A DNA stretch of 64,000 nt from Flavobacterium weaverense (lineage in GTDB: Bacteria > Bacteroidota > Bacteroidia > Flavobacteriales > Flavobacteriaceae), in the NCBI RefSeq assembly GCF_003688495.1, contig NZ_REFH01000010.1, positions 310,001 through 374,000 of the forward strand, in the 5' to 3' direction. Shown here in pieces: positions 55,523 to 63,675 of the stretch; positions within the stretch are counted from its first letter, which is position 1; every line of letters begins with the position of its first letter. The notes below the pieces were generated by a model. It was not told where the DNA came from, searched no databases, and saw nothing but the letters and a program-made list of their open reading frames with translations. A program made the translations under genes and the position numbers.

Positions 55523-56797
55523 TCAATTATCTGACAGTCCCTTTCTTTTTTTCTTTCTTCTTCTATTTTTCAGTTGGTTTGGCAAATAATCTGTAGCATA
55601 TTCTGCCTGAATGAGCATATCTAATACTTTTACCAAATCAGGAATAGTGAGTGAATCTTTTTGCTGTTGAAGGTGATACAATAATGATTCCTTAGAGGGA
55701 AGTTTTTCATGACTCTGATTTCTTTTTTCGTCACCAGTTATTTTTAATCCGCAACGTTCTTGAATCGCCTTTGCACTGTATTCTTTCCCTAAACTACTAC
55801 CATTAAAAACACTTTTAGTCTTGTGGTCAACATAGGTAATACCATAAAGTAGGCCTTCTGCACTTTTTCGAAACACAGTATGGATTCCTTCTTTTTCCAA
55901 ATATTTTGCCAGTTGGTTTGTTGACATTGTTCGCTCCTTTAGTAGTACAATATCAATTGCGTTTTTTAGCCGTATTTTGTCCGTTATTCTTCTAACTTCA
56001 TTACGTTTAAATTTTTCTTCTAGAAATTTTAAAGTTGGTTTACTATAAAAATCACTTGCTTTAATTGGAACGCCAATTGGTTTGCCTTGTTCATCCAGAA
56101 TTCGGTACACCAATCCATTTGTTAAAAATATTTTTGAATTCTCGCTGCCTCGATCAGCCATTACATTATACTGTTTTAGAACTGCATTTAGTTCAGGAAT
56201 ACTTGCGTACTTGTATTGGTTGAGAACTGCATTCAAAACGTTGGATATGGCCTTCTTTGTTTCCATGCGGCCATACTGAATCTTGCCAACAGTAATAGGT
56301 TGCAATATAAATTCCTCTTTCTTTTTTCTTCCTTCCGCTTTAACGAGTCCAAAGAGTTCTTCAATTTCTTTACGGGCAGGTTCGGATTTCCGTATTCCCA
56401 AATGATGTAAATCAATCCGCTTACCATTCCTCTCAATATTTATGGTTACAACGTGTAGGTGAGGGTGTCCTGCATCGCGATGTTGGTATACTAAATATGG
56501 TTGTTTTCCAAAACCGATTTTCTCCATATAACTATTGGCAATAGCTATTAGCTTTTCTTTGGGATGATTTTCTGACGGATCAAAATTTAGGGAAATATGT
56601 ACACTATTCCGTTTTGCATTTTCGTTTAATTCTATTTGTTTTATAAAACGATTTAGCTTTAAAGCATCACTCATTTTGTCAACATCGACAGGATAGTTTC
56701 CTGCCGAGATACACTCAGCTACTCCAACTTTAACTTTGTTCTCATTGTAGTTAAAAATACTGCGGATTGAATGACTAGTTTTTATGATTGTAACCAT
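55523..56797 (-). CDS. Relaxase/mobilization nuclease, MobB-like
   Basis: A 424-residue relaxase. The sequence YLVYQHRDAGHPHLHVVTIN (about residues 99-118) carries the HxxxxHPHLHV histidine cluster of HUH relaxases, and VAECISAGNYPVDVDKMSDA opens the domain. The C-terminal part is helical and Lys-rich, ending NQLKNRRRKKKRKGLSDN, which suits DNA binding. The relaxase nicks oriT and pilots single-stranded DNA in mobilization by a helper. It overlaps mobC by 16 bases. No transfer genes are present, so the island would need a helper element. Confidence 0.9.
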   Translation of the reverse strand: MVTIIKTSHSIRSIFNYNENKVKVGVAECISAGNYPVDVDKMSDALKLNRFIKQIELNENAKRNSVHISLNFDPSENHPKEKLIAIANSYMEKIGFGKQPYLVYQHRDAGHPHLHVVTINIERNGKRIDLHHLGIRKSEPARKEIEELFGLVKAEGRKKKEEFILQPITVGKIQYGRMETKKAISNVLNAVLNQYKYASIPELNAVLKQYNVMADRGSENSKIFLTNGLVYRILDEQGKPIGVPIKASDFYSKPTLKFLEEKFKRNEVRRITDKIRLKNAIDIVLLKERTMSTNQLAKYLEKEGIHTVFRKSAEGLLYGITYVDHKTKSVFNGSSLGKEYSAKAIQERCGLKITGDEKRNQSHEKLPSKESLLYHLQQQKDSLTIPDLVKVLDMLIQAEYATDYLPNQLKNRRRKKKRKGLSDN

Positions 56798-57177
56798 TTG
56801 TCCGAAATTTTTTGAATGTGTTTTTTGATTTCTTCTACTTTGTTGAAAAGGATTTTTTTATCCAGATCAAAGCTAATTATCCATTTCCTGAATTCAGGAA
56901 TCTGCTGCAAAGTGTGTAGTTTTTTTACAGCCTGATTAATATTGGTTCCAATGGCGTTCAGCTCATTGTGGAGTACTATAGTTTCTTCCATAAAATCGTC
57001 CAGCGATTGGTTGCGATAGGTAGTTACAATTGACTTATCGAAAAGGTGCTTTCGGACGTAGTCACTTAATTTTCGGCACGTACTGGCTTTCCATTTGCGT
57101 TCAATTCTTGCATATTCTTCGGGAGTTAGTCGTAGCCCGATTATGCGTGTCCTGTTTGAATTTTCGGCTTCCATCAT
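56782..57177 (-). CDS. Mobilization accessory protein, MobC-like
   Basis: A 131-residue protein with the opening RTRIIGLRLTPEEYARIERK and CRKLSDYVRKHLFD (ribbon-helix-helix-type region), then the MobC motif NELNAIGTNINQAVKKLHTL (about residues 74-93). It helps the relaxase at oriT. Its stop overlaps the relaxase start, so the two are coupled. The candidate oriT is just upstream at 57248-57306. A small upstream frame on the plus strand is a shadow and was left out. Confidence 0.85.
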   Translation of the reverse strand: MMEAENSNRTRIIGLRLTPEEYARIERKWKASTCRKLSDYVRKHLFDKSIVTTYRNQSLDDFMEETIVLHNELNAIGTNINQAVKKLHTLQQIPEFRKWIISFDLDKKILFNKVEEIKKHIQKISDKWLQS

Positions 57178-57247
57178 CTATCATTTTCATTGTTTTCAAA
57201 CTCTTTTCATCCTTTCAGTGTCACTGCCCACGAGTTCCGAGTGTGGG

Positions 57248-57306
57248 GCAGCAAGATCCGGTTGTTTAACAACCGTTCATCTTGCCAATTGCAGGAACGT
57301 TGCAAT
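57248..57306. other. Candidate oriT
   Basis: It contains GCAAGAT (57251-57257), the hairpin GGTTGTTTAACAACC (57260-57274), ATCTTGC (57279-57285) and TTGCAGGAACGTTGCAA (57289-57305). These are nested inverted repeats 70-130 bases upstream of mobC, where an oriT is expected. No nick site was identified. Confidence 0.5.
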
Positions 57307-57855
57307 TTTTTAGCTTTTTAAAGGATTAAGTCTAATTTAAAGCGAATGCTCGAAATAAACAATCATAGCTATATTTCGGCTAGGATAGCACTTCGATAAA
57401 TGAAAGGAGATAGCAGTACTTGAATCAGTCAGACTGCCCGTAAATTTTTCAAAAGAAAAAGAAAAAAAAGAAAGCAGTAAAAAATTGGATATACATCAAA
57501 CGGAGTGCTATAAGTCCCGAAGGGTGGCACAGCGAAGAATGAGTGGTGACATTATGGGCTCGCAGTTGATGAATGTCCAATACCTTGGCTGAACTTTTTA
57601 TGATTTTTTATCGAGATATTTTTAACGTCTTTAAGATATATTAAAGCTGTAGGAATATTTATTTAAGAGGTCTTTGAAAGTGTACGCTCCCTTGTGCCAA
57701 TATAGAAGAAAAATGTTCCTAAATAATTATTAGATCTTGAATAATGGAGCGTACTTTTTCAAAAGAATATATTTTAATTAATGTTCAAAATTCTGACTGT
57801 TTTCAGGAAGGTTTTTGAACATGATTTGAAAAAGATTACAGCAGTCTAAAATCAT
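57307..57855. other. Gene-free stretch between mobC and the 85-residue gene
   Basis: No convincing ORF. It holds an inverted-repeat-bounded segment at 57485-57580; the rest is AT-rich, with a long A/G-rich run before that segment. Confidence 0.5.
57485..57580. repeat. 96-bp segment bounded by imperfect 15-bp inverted repeats
   Basis: The left end TTGGATATACATCAA and the right end TTGATGAATGTCCAA pair at 13 of 15 positions. The inner part is GC-richer than the surroundings (CCCGAAGGGTGGCACAGCG). It could be a structured RNA or a small palindromic element. Confidence 0.5.
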
Positions 57856-58113
57856 TTATTCTTTTACTTTAATTAACGAAACGGTGTCGGCAAGATCATG
57901 TTCTGTAATATAATCTAAAACAAAAATTTCAACCTCTTTTTTATTGTCGGGAGAAGTGGAAAATGAGTTAAGATAATACGCTGTATTTTCATCTTCAATA
58001 TGAATAATCTCAGTGTAACCTTTCGAAATTAAAGTGCCTTTTAATTTCAAAACTTTAAGCTCACTTTTATTATCAATTTCTTTTTTAACTCTTAGCTTAA
58101 TAGTTTTATCCAT
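57856..58113 (-). CDS. Small hypothetical protein of 85 residues
   Basis: It opens MDKTIKLRVKKEIDNKSELK and is charged and soluble, ending TVSLIKVKE. No signal peptide, helix-turn-helix or family is recognised. It lies on the minus strand just downstream of the XRE-type gene (131 bases) and is probably part of the same regulatory module. It has an ATG start (58113). Confidence 0.5.
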   Translation of the reverse strand: MDKTIKLRVKKEIDNKSELKVLKLKGTLISKGYTEIIHIEDENTAYYLNSFSTSPDNKKEVEIFVLDYITEHDLADTVSLIKVKE

Positions 58114-58244
58114 GGGGTTATTCTTTATTGATGCGCAATCGTAAAATATTGTGAAGTTTTTTTAGATTTACTGTCTATTATACAAACAAAAAAGAGACTT
58201 GTTACTGTCTCTTCTTGGAATTAATTATATCTTTTATAAAAGGA

Positions 58245-58661
58245 TTATTTAGCCTTCAATAATTTTTCCAAATACTCAACCTTATCTTTTTCGGCTTGAA
58301 CCAAACGTTCGTAAAGTTTTTTATTTTCGTCATAAGATTCGATCAACTTTTCTATTGGATTAAAATTGAAGATAGGAGCGAAGGCACCTTGGCCATTACT
58401 AGCACTGTTATCGTAAAAATTATTGAAATAATTAATCACATTTTCTTCTGAAAAAGTTTTAATTGCTTCTACAGTTACACCAAGTGCCTTTGCAACTTCT
58501 TCAAGTTTTTCGTTGTCTACAGTTTCACTTGCTTCTATATTAGAAACTGACTGTTGACTTATGCCAATTGCAATAGCCAATGCTTCTTGTTTCATTCCTC
58601 GTAATTCTCTGATTCGGCTGATATTTCTGCCTATATGTTTTGGTTTTGTTGCTGTGTTCAT
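58245..58661 (-). CDS. XRE-family helix-turn-helix regulator
   Basis: A 138-residue protein. Residues 14-34 (ISRIRELRGMKQEALAIAIG) and the following QQSVSNIEASETVDNEKLEE form an XRE-type helix-turn-helix, then VAKALGVTVEAIKTF. The C-terminal half (ENVINYFNNFYDNSASNGQG) is a helical dimerisation-type region ending VEYLEKLLKAK. It is probably a regulator of the island, divergent from the HEPN pair. The promoter region between them (58662-58832) is 171 bases long, so it may control both directions. Confidence 0.88.
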   Translation of the reverse strand: MNTATKPKHIGRNISRIRELRGMKQEALAIAIGISQQSVSNIEASETVDNEKLEEVAKALGVTVEAIKTFSEENVINYFNNFYDNSASNGQGAFAPIFNFNPIEKLIESYDENKKLYERLVQAEKDKVEYLEKLLKAK

Positions 58662-58832
58662 AGTCCAAAGATATTTAAAATTCTGTCAAAAAAAATGCAT
58701 TGGTAAAAAACAAGATTGCTTTAGTAAGATACAATTCCCATTAGTTCGGTACGGTACAATCTATTGCTTACTTGCTGTGTATTAAACAAAAATACAATTT
58801 TTCGGACTAGTATTAACTAAAAAATTAAAATT

Positions 58833-59684
58833 ATGAAAGCAGTTGACAACGCAGGATTAAAGACAGTTAAGAACATTATTATTGAAAGTATCAGTACAAG
58901 TGGTGTTTACTGTTTTGGAGAGAGAAAGAAAAGCCAATCGGTTTTAAATCCTTTTTTAGAAAATAGTTCTAAAAAGGAAAGAAACACCCATTTTTATTTA
59001 TTGGTTTTAACTGATCAATATATAATTAAAACTGTCTCTGATATTTGTGATGTTGTAAAAAACAAAACAAAAGGTCGCTATACAGTAACGATGTTACTTC
59101 ATAAAGGGAAATCGGGTAATTACCTCACACCGCATCAAACATTTTTTTATCATGAGGTTTTAACCAAAGGTTATAAAGTGTATGAGCGTGAAAACATGCC
59201 TCCGAATATAGTCTTTAATGAGGTTCCAAAGCGTAATGTCGATTATATCCGATCCTATTGGAAAAATAGAAATATAATTGCTGACAATTTTATAAATAGT
59301 CAGAACCAAATTGACTTTTTGGAAAGTGCAGAGGTTCACGAAGCTATGATTCATATTGCTGTAGAACAAATCTGTCTAGGACTAATCAACGTATTTTTAG
59401 GATATCATCCCAATCATTTTTCACTAGCTTATTTATTTGAAATCTGTGAAATATTCACGCCACTTGTATCTGAAATATTTCCACAAACTACTGTTGAAGA
59501 TAAAAGACTCTTTGATTTATTAAAAACACATCCAGGTTCACTTCGATGGTTTAAATTGAAAAATTCAAGTAGAATAGATACTGAGCTTCTAGCGAATAGA
59601 GGCAAGCTATTCCATGAAAGAGCTTGTGAACTTGTAGAAGCCGAGTTGGAGCGTATTGAGAATCTATATAATAAAGAACTCTAA
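58833..59684 (+). CDS. HEPN-domain protein 1
   Basis: A 283-residue protein. The N-terminal about 150 residues (NIIIESISTSGVYCFGERKK) may be a degenerate nucleotidyltransferase-type domain with FGxR but no GSxxxxDxD. From about 165 to 215 the sequence AEVHEAMIHIAVEQICLGLI and then NVFLGYHPNHFSLAYLFEIC fits a HEPN helical bundle with His. MNT-HEPN pairs are often toxin or defence components. It is 11 bases before a second such gene, so the two form an operon. The precise function is not known. It is divergent from the XRE gene. Confidence 0.6.
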   Translation: MKAVDNAGLKTVKNIIIESISTSGVYCFGERKKSQSVLNPFLENSSKKERNTHFYLLVLTDQYIIKTVSDICDVVKNKTKGRYTVTMLLHKGKSGNYLTPHQTFFYHEVLTKGYKVYERENMPPNIVFNEVPKRNVDYIRSYWKNRNIIADNFINSQNQIDFLESAEVHEAMIHIAVEQICLGLINVFLGYHPNHFSLAYLFEICEIFTPLVSEIFPQTTVEDKRLFDLLKTHPGSLRWFKLKNSSRIDTELLANRGKLFHERACELVEAELERIENLYNKEL

Positions 59685-59695
59685 AAATTTGAACT

Positions 59696-60535
59696 ATGTA
59701 CCACAATATTTTAACTCAGAAAGACTATCCAAATTATAGTCAATTAAAGAAAATGACCAAACTTTTAATTAAGCTTATTGAGACAGAGGCCATTTATTTC
59801 TCACGCCATCTTGAAGAGAAAATCAACATAGGTATTATCACGGTTCTTGTCAGTGAAAATAATCCGCATAATTGGGAAGATATTTACGAGTACGGCTCGA
59901 AATTTTTTAAAGCCTATCCTGAGTTTTCATTTCGAGTTTTTAATGCAGATTGGGTAAAGGAGTCGCTCAGAGGTGGAAATATTTTTTTTATCATGCATTG
60001 TAGTGAACACGAATTGGTTTACAGTATTGATGAAAGTAGCAGTGTTGTCGTCCTCAAAAAAATAAATGCCAAACGGCTTATAAAGGAGGCTAAAGATACG
60101 TTTCGCTTTGATTTTAAAGAGAGTGTGGTTATTGGGCGGGATCGAAACTTTCATTTAAGATGTGAAAATTATACTATGGCAGCTTATAATATACATCATG
60201 AAATGCGCTCAATTTTTGTATTTGCCACATGGTTTCTGACGGGAGAATGGATAGGCGAGCACAGTCTAGTAAAACTTCAAAAAGACTTGAGTAAGTTTTC
60301 CAGCACTGTAGGCAAGACATTTGACCCAAATAAAGAAGAGGAGTGGTTTGTCTTAGAACAACTGGAAAATGCTCGTGCTTCAATCCAATTCAACGCAGAA
60401 ATCGAACCAATCAGTAAGAAAACCGTGGAAGTAGCATTTGCAAAAGTGGATTGGGCTGAAAAAGAAGTTCGAAGATTATTTGAGGAACGTATTAAAATAA
60501 CAAAACAAAAGATTAAAGATCATGGAAGTAAATAA
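59696..60535 (+). CDS. HEPN-domain protein 2 (partner of the preceding gene)
   Basis: A 279-residue protein of the same overall design as the preceding gene, though the primary sequence is only distantly related. The HEPN-like region at about residues 155-205 reads CENYTMAAYNIHHEMRSIFV and WFLTGEWIGEHSLVKLQKDL (His and Glu spaced as in HEPN). The N-terminal 150 residues (LLIKLIETEAIYFSRHLEEK) may be a nucleotidyltransferase relative. It lies 11 bases after the first gene. If one member modifies the other, as in MNT-HEPN pairs, each here would carry both parts. This is an inference. Confidence 0.55.
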   Translation: MYHNILTQKDYPNYSQLKKMTKLLIKLIETEAIYFSRHLEEKINIGIITVLVSENNPHNWEDIYEYGSKFFKAYPEFSFRVFNADWVKESLRGGNIFFIMHCSEHELVYSIDESSSVVVLKKINAKRLIKEAKDTFRFDFKESVVIGRDRNFHLRCENYTMAAYNIHHEMRSIFVFATWFLTGEWIGEHSLVKLQKDLSKFSSTVGKTFDPNKEEEWFVLEQLENARASIQFNAEIEPISKKTVEVAFAKVDWAEKEVRRLFEERIKITKQKIKDHGSK

Positions 60536-60632
60536 GATTAAAAACTAGAATGAAATACATCATATGTTTATAAAAGATCCCTATACCCTACTACAACGAA
60601 ATGTTTAGAAATATTATTTAATCAATATAACT

Positions 60633-60977
60633 ATGGAAACGAATGACATAAAAACATTGAAGGAATTGCGCAAACTGTCGGGAAGAAGTTTTAAGACTCT
60701 TAGATCAAACCATCATAAGAAAGGTTTATATAGTGTTGACTTAGTTGTGGAAGGATATCTGGATTTACTTTTTACTGTTGCTAATTTAATAAAGGTCTCC
60801 ATTTTAGCTCTTGATTCAGATGAAACATGTTCTAAACAAGTACCGGTTCCACCAACTAATATAAAGAATATGTTAGAGATAGCGCTTCAACTATTACCTT
60901 ATGAAGAAGCAGAATTTTTAGACAAATCAAAGGAATTGCTTTTAAAGGAAAATCAGGATATTATTCCTGAGAATTAA
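60633..60977 (+). CDS. Hypothetical protein of 114 residues
   Basis: It opens METNDIKTLKELRKLSGRSF and has an all-helical, moderately acidic sequence ending KENQDIIPEN. A short hydrophobic stretch (LDLLFTVANLIKVSILAL, about residues 44-61) is likely a buried helix rather than a membrane segment. No family recognised. It lies in the plus-strand series between the HEPN pair and the integrase genes, 98 bases after the second HEPN gene. Start and stop are clean. Confidence 0.5.
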   Translation: METNDIKTLKELRKLSGRSFKTLRSNHHKKGLYSVDLVVEGYLDLLFTVANLIKVSILALDSDETCSKQVPVPPTNIKNMLEIALQLLPYEEAEFLDKSKELLLKENQDIIPEN

Positions 60978-61139
60978 AATTTGGAGGGTAGATTACTCTT
61001 TTATTGTCTCCGATCCTCACCATATTTCAACTATGATTTAGACAAAAAACAATTCTATCTTTGAAGGAAGTGTGATTTATGACTAATTAGTGAAAGACTC
61101 TCAAGACGTTCTTTTACTTTTAAAAAAAGGAGATGCGTG

Positions 61140-61643
61140 ATGAAAAATGAAGAGGAAAATGAAAAAAGAAGAATCACTGTAGAGAAAGCTTTGGAGTTGT
61201 TTCATAGGGAGAATGAGAGTTTAACTCTTGAAGTCGATAAAAAATCATTTTACAATGCTAAAAAAAATAATGAAAATAATCAAAGTAAGTCAAGCAATTT
61301 GTCAATTTTAACAATTCGAGAAGTTGCTCTGAAATTAAAGTTAATTAATAGCGAAGCAGCTAAAAAATGGATAGAAAAAAGAGGAATCAGAATTCATAAA
61401 TTTTCTAAACAAAATATTGTTTACGAAATCGAAGTGATCTGTGAAATTGATAAACCTTTTGTAAAATCTTTAAGGTTAAAATACCCATTAAGATGGAAAA
61501 AAATATACAGAAATCTGGTTAAAGATAAGAATGTGTATGAACTATTGGTTTTACAACTAGAAGGAGAGTTAGATTACGTTCCAACCACTAAGGTGAAAAG
61601 GAATATAGAGGATGAGAAACTATATAATGATTTAATGAAATGA
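61140..61643 (+). CDS. Helix-turn-helix protein, possible excisionase
   Basis: A 167-residue protein from the ATG at 61140; GTG at 61137 adds one residue. SD-like AAAGGAG lies 12 bases upstream. The N-terminal 50 residues are charged. SILTIREVALKLKLINSEAA (about residues 58-77) resembles the winged-helix entry of excisionase-type proteins (LT-REVA), and the tail reads YVPTTKVKRNIEDEKLYNDL. It overlaps the integrase start by four bases (ATGA), which suits an excisionase-integrase pair. The family assignment is inferred from the helix-turn-helix and location. Confidence 0.55.
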   Translation: MKNEEENEKRRITVEKALELFHRENESLTLEVDKKSFYNAKKNNENNQSKSSNLSILTIREVALKLKLINSEAAKKWIEKRGIRIHKFSKQNIVYEIEVICEIDKPFVKSLRLKYPLRWKKIYRNLVKDKNVYELLVLQLEGELDYVPTTKVKRNIEDEKLYNDLMK

Positions 61644-62905
61644 ATAAGTTAGTATTACCAAAGAAAAAATATAAAGGAATTAAGATTTATTGTAGAATAT
61701 GTAAAGTAGATAATCCGAAATGTAATCATTTTGAAAGCTTTACGTATAGAGTAAGAGTTCATATCCCAGGAACTCAAAAGAGTGTCAAGTCTAAAATATT
61801 AAACTCAAAGATTTATAGTGATGCGGTAATTGAAGCTATCAATTTTGAAAAGCACTTAATAACCAATAATTATCAAACAATAGTAGCTGATTCGGCAGAA
61901 GGAAATGATTATTCTGTTATTGATTCCATAATAAAGTATAATCAATATTTAAATGGTGAAAGCGAATATGCTCAATTTAAAAAGAGTGTTACTAATGAAC
62001 ACCGTAAAGAATTAATACGATTTTGTAAATATTTTGCTAAGACATTAAAGAAAAATAAAAACATTGAGTTGACTAGAATTAAAGATGTTAGTAGGCAAGA
62101 TGTATCAAATTTTTATTCTTGGGCTGATAATCATTATAATCCGAAAACATTTAATAAATGTTTGAATGGAGTCAAAGGTTTCTTTGATTTTCTCATAGAT
62201 ATTGAAGAAATTGAAATGAAGAATCCTTTTAGAAAGTATTCTCGGAAACAGATACAAAAAACAAATATTGATTCTGTCACCAGAGAAGAGTTTATTAAAA
62301 TTCTTGAGGCAGTTGATACATTTAGTCCTTTTGTAGTTCTTGGGGGCAGAGGAGAGCGGAAAAACATGTTTAAACCGTATTTGAAAGATGGTTTTAGATT
62401 GTTTTTGTTAACTGGTGGAAGGCGAGAAGAAATTGTAGATCTGCGCTGGAGTCATATTTATGTATCTGTTAGTGGAGTAAAATTCTTTAGAATCCAAAAT
62501 TTAAAAGTGGAGCGAAACCTCAATGTTGATGGATTGTATAAATACATTCCAATAAATTCTGATTTGTTTGACTTACTGGTGGAGATGGGTTATCATGAAA
62601 AAAAGCAAACTGACGATTATATTTTATTACCTGAAAGAAAAGTCAAATCAAAAACAATTATGGATTCAATTTCAAAATCTTTTACACATTACAAAAATGG
62701 CGCGGGCATTGAAAAAGATATTAGTTTGAAAAGTTTAAGGAAAACATACATTACATGGGTGCATCAAGTAATGCAAAAAGAAACAGGGTTACTAACTTCA
62801 CATTCGACTACAAAAGTATTGGAATCGTATTATATAGATCCTCAAATTTTATCGGTAGTTGAAAGGGGAGCTGTCGAAATAAAGATATTTGGACATAATT
62901 CCTGA
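61640..62905 (+). CDS. Tyrosine recombinase/integrase
   Basis: A 421-residue tyrosine recombinase. Catalytic motifs are LLTGGRREEIVDLRW (R261), SLKSLRKTYITW (R367) and the end LTSHSTTKVLESYYID (H388 and Tyr397/398). The N-terminal about 30 residues carry YCRICKVDNPKCNHF, a CxxC...CxH pattern that may bind zinc, before the SAM-like domain (about 90-180). It lies just inside the tRNA-Met end of the island, which is where an integrase is expected. A 10-bp direct repeat overlaps its stop codon. It probably drives site-specific recombination at the tRNA 3' end. Confidence 0.92.
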   Translation: MNKLVLPKKKYKGIKIYCRICKVDNPKCNHFESFTYRVRVHIPGTQKSVKSKILNSKIYSDAVIEAINFEKHLITNNYQTIVADSAEGNDYSVIDSIIKYNQYLNGESEYAQFKKSVTNEHRKELIRFCKYFAKTLKKNKNIELTRIKDVSRQDVSNFYSWADNHYNPKTFNKCLNGVKGFFDFLIDIEEIEMKNPFRKYSRKQIQKTNIDSVTREEFIKILEAVDTFSPFVVLGGRGERKNMFKPYLKDGFRLFLLTGGRREEIVDLRWSHIYVSVSGVKFFRIQNLKVERNLNVDGLYKYIPINSDLFDLLVEMGYHEKKQTDDYILLPERKVKSKTIMDSISKSFTHYKNGAGIEKDISLKSLRKTYITWVHQVMQKETGLLTSHSTTKVLESYYIDPQILSVVERGAVEIKIFGHNS

Positions 62906-62921
62906 CTCTAATTCCTCACTC
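62899..62921. repeat. Paired 10-bp direct repeat, right end of the island
   Basis: TTCCTGACTC at 62899-62908 overlaps the integrase stop, and TTCCTCACTC is at 62912-62921. The 13-base period is the same as at 34912, 37620 and 37838. Confidence 0.75.
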
Positions 62922-62964
62922 CTAATATTTTGATATACTTTTTTACTTGATTGAAAGCACAAAA

Positions 62965-62995
62965 AAACCCTTAAACAGCTGTTGTTTAAGGGTTT
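62965..62995 (-). terminator. tRNA-Met terminator hairpin
   Basis: The stem AAACCCTTAAACA / TGTTTAAGGGTTT (62965-62995) lies 8 bases after the tRNA 3' end on the minus strand and is repeated at 34744 and 37667. Further A residues (T on the minus strand) follow. Confidence 0.85.
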
Positions 62996-63002
62996 GTTTT
63001 TG

Positions 63003-63076
63003 TAGCGAAGACGGGAGTTGAACCCGTGACCTCAGGGTTATGAATCCTGCGCTCTAACCGACTGAGCTACCTCGCC
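63003..63076 (-). tRNA. tRNA-Met (anticodon CAU), island attachment site
   Basis: The reverse strand folds as a 74-base tRNA: acceptor GGCGAGG pairs with CTTCGCT plus A, D arm AGCTCAGTCGGTTAGAGC, anticodon loop TTCATAA between CAGGA and CCTG, and T arm ACGGGTTCAACTCCCGT. The acceptor stem type suggests an elongator tRNA-Met. CCA is not encoded. Confidence 0.95.
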
Positions 63077-63228
63077 AAATACTCAAGGTTTGTTGGCCTT
63101 GAATGCGGGTGCAAATATATAAATTATATTAAAGATTGCAAACATATTTTAAAGAAAAAATATATTTTTGTAAATGCTTTCTTTTTGTAGTTATATTCTA
63201 TATATTTCGGAAAAATTAAATGCAGCTC

Positions 63229-63621
63229 ATGGATCAGAAAGTACGTTACGAAATCGAGTTTCCTATAAATTCTTCGCCTCAATTATTGTATCAATATATA
63301 TCGACTCCATCAGGTTTGTCTGAATGGTTTGCCGATAATGTGAATTCTCGTGGTGAGTTCTTTACTTTTATTTGGGATGACTCAGAAGAGAAGGCAAGAC
63401 TTGCTTCTAAAAAAACGGGCGAAAAAGTGAAATTCAAATGGGTTGATGATAAAGGAAAAGATACTGAATACTTTTTTGAACTACACATTTTAGTTGATGA
63501 ACTTACTAAAGACGTCTCATTAATGGTAGTGGACTTCGCTGAAAAAGATGAAGTAGACGAAGCAACTTTATTGTGGGAAAATCAAATTTCTGATTTGAAA
63601 CATCTAATAGGTTCGGTTTAG
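63229..63621 (+). CDS. START-like domain protein
   Basis: A 130-residue START/AHSA1-type protein from the ATG at 63229; the frame can extend by three residues to 63220. VRYEIEFPINSSPQLLYQYI opens a helix-grip fold, with GLSEWFADNVNSRGEFFTFI, later the strand EYFFELHILVDELTKDVSLM and the final helix LWENQISDLKHLI. These small proteins bind hydrophobic ligands in related families; the ligand is not known here. It sits right after the tRNA-Met and before a class IV aminotransferase, as in other flavobacteria. Confidence 0.8.
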   Translation: MDQKVRYEIEFPINSSPQLLYQYISTPSGLSEWFADNVNSRGEFFTFIWDDSEEKARLASKKTGEKVKFKWVDDKGKDTEYFFELHILVDELTKDVSLMVVDFAEKDEVDEATLLWENQISDLKHLIGSV

Positions 63622-63641
63622 TAAAATCATATTTTATAACA

Positions 63642-63674
63642 TATATTTGCCCTAAATTTTATTTAGGGCTTTTT
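63642..63674 (+). promoter_or_regulatory. -7 box overlapping a hairpin terminator
   Basis: TATATTTG (63642-63649) matches TAnnTTTG and ends in the first base of the hairpin GCCCTAAAT/ATTTAGGGC (63649-63669), which is followed by six T. The hairpin is likely the terminator of the START-like gene, and the box may be the promoter of the next gene. Confidence 0.6.
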
Positions 63675-63675
63675 T

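Larger units (their letters stand above)
34780..63076. mobile_element. Composite integrative/mobilizable genomic island at tRNA-Met
   Basis: It is bounded by a tRNA-Met 3' fragment at 34780 and the intact tRNA-Met ending at 63076. It contains a tyrosine recombinase next to the tRNA, Mob genes, restriction and toxin genes, and internal tRNA fragments at 37703 and (decayed) about 39644. No rRNA, tra or housekeeping genes are seen. Three nested units are proposed: 34.7-37.67 kb, 37.67-39.6 kb and 39.6-63.0 kb. Confidence 0.85.

Noticed and set aside
55129..62905. Self-transmissible conjugative element
   Set aside because: Only MobB/MobC-type genes are present. No coupling protein, VirB4-like or Tra proteins are seen, so self-transfer is unlikely.
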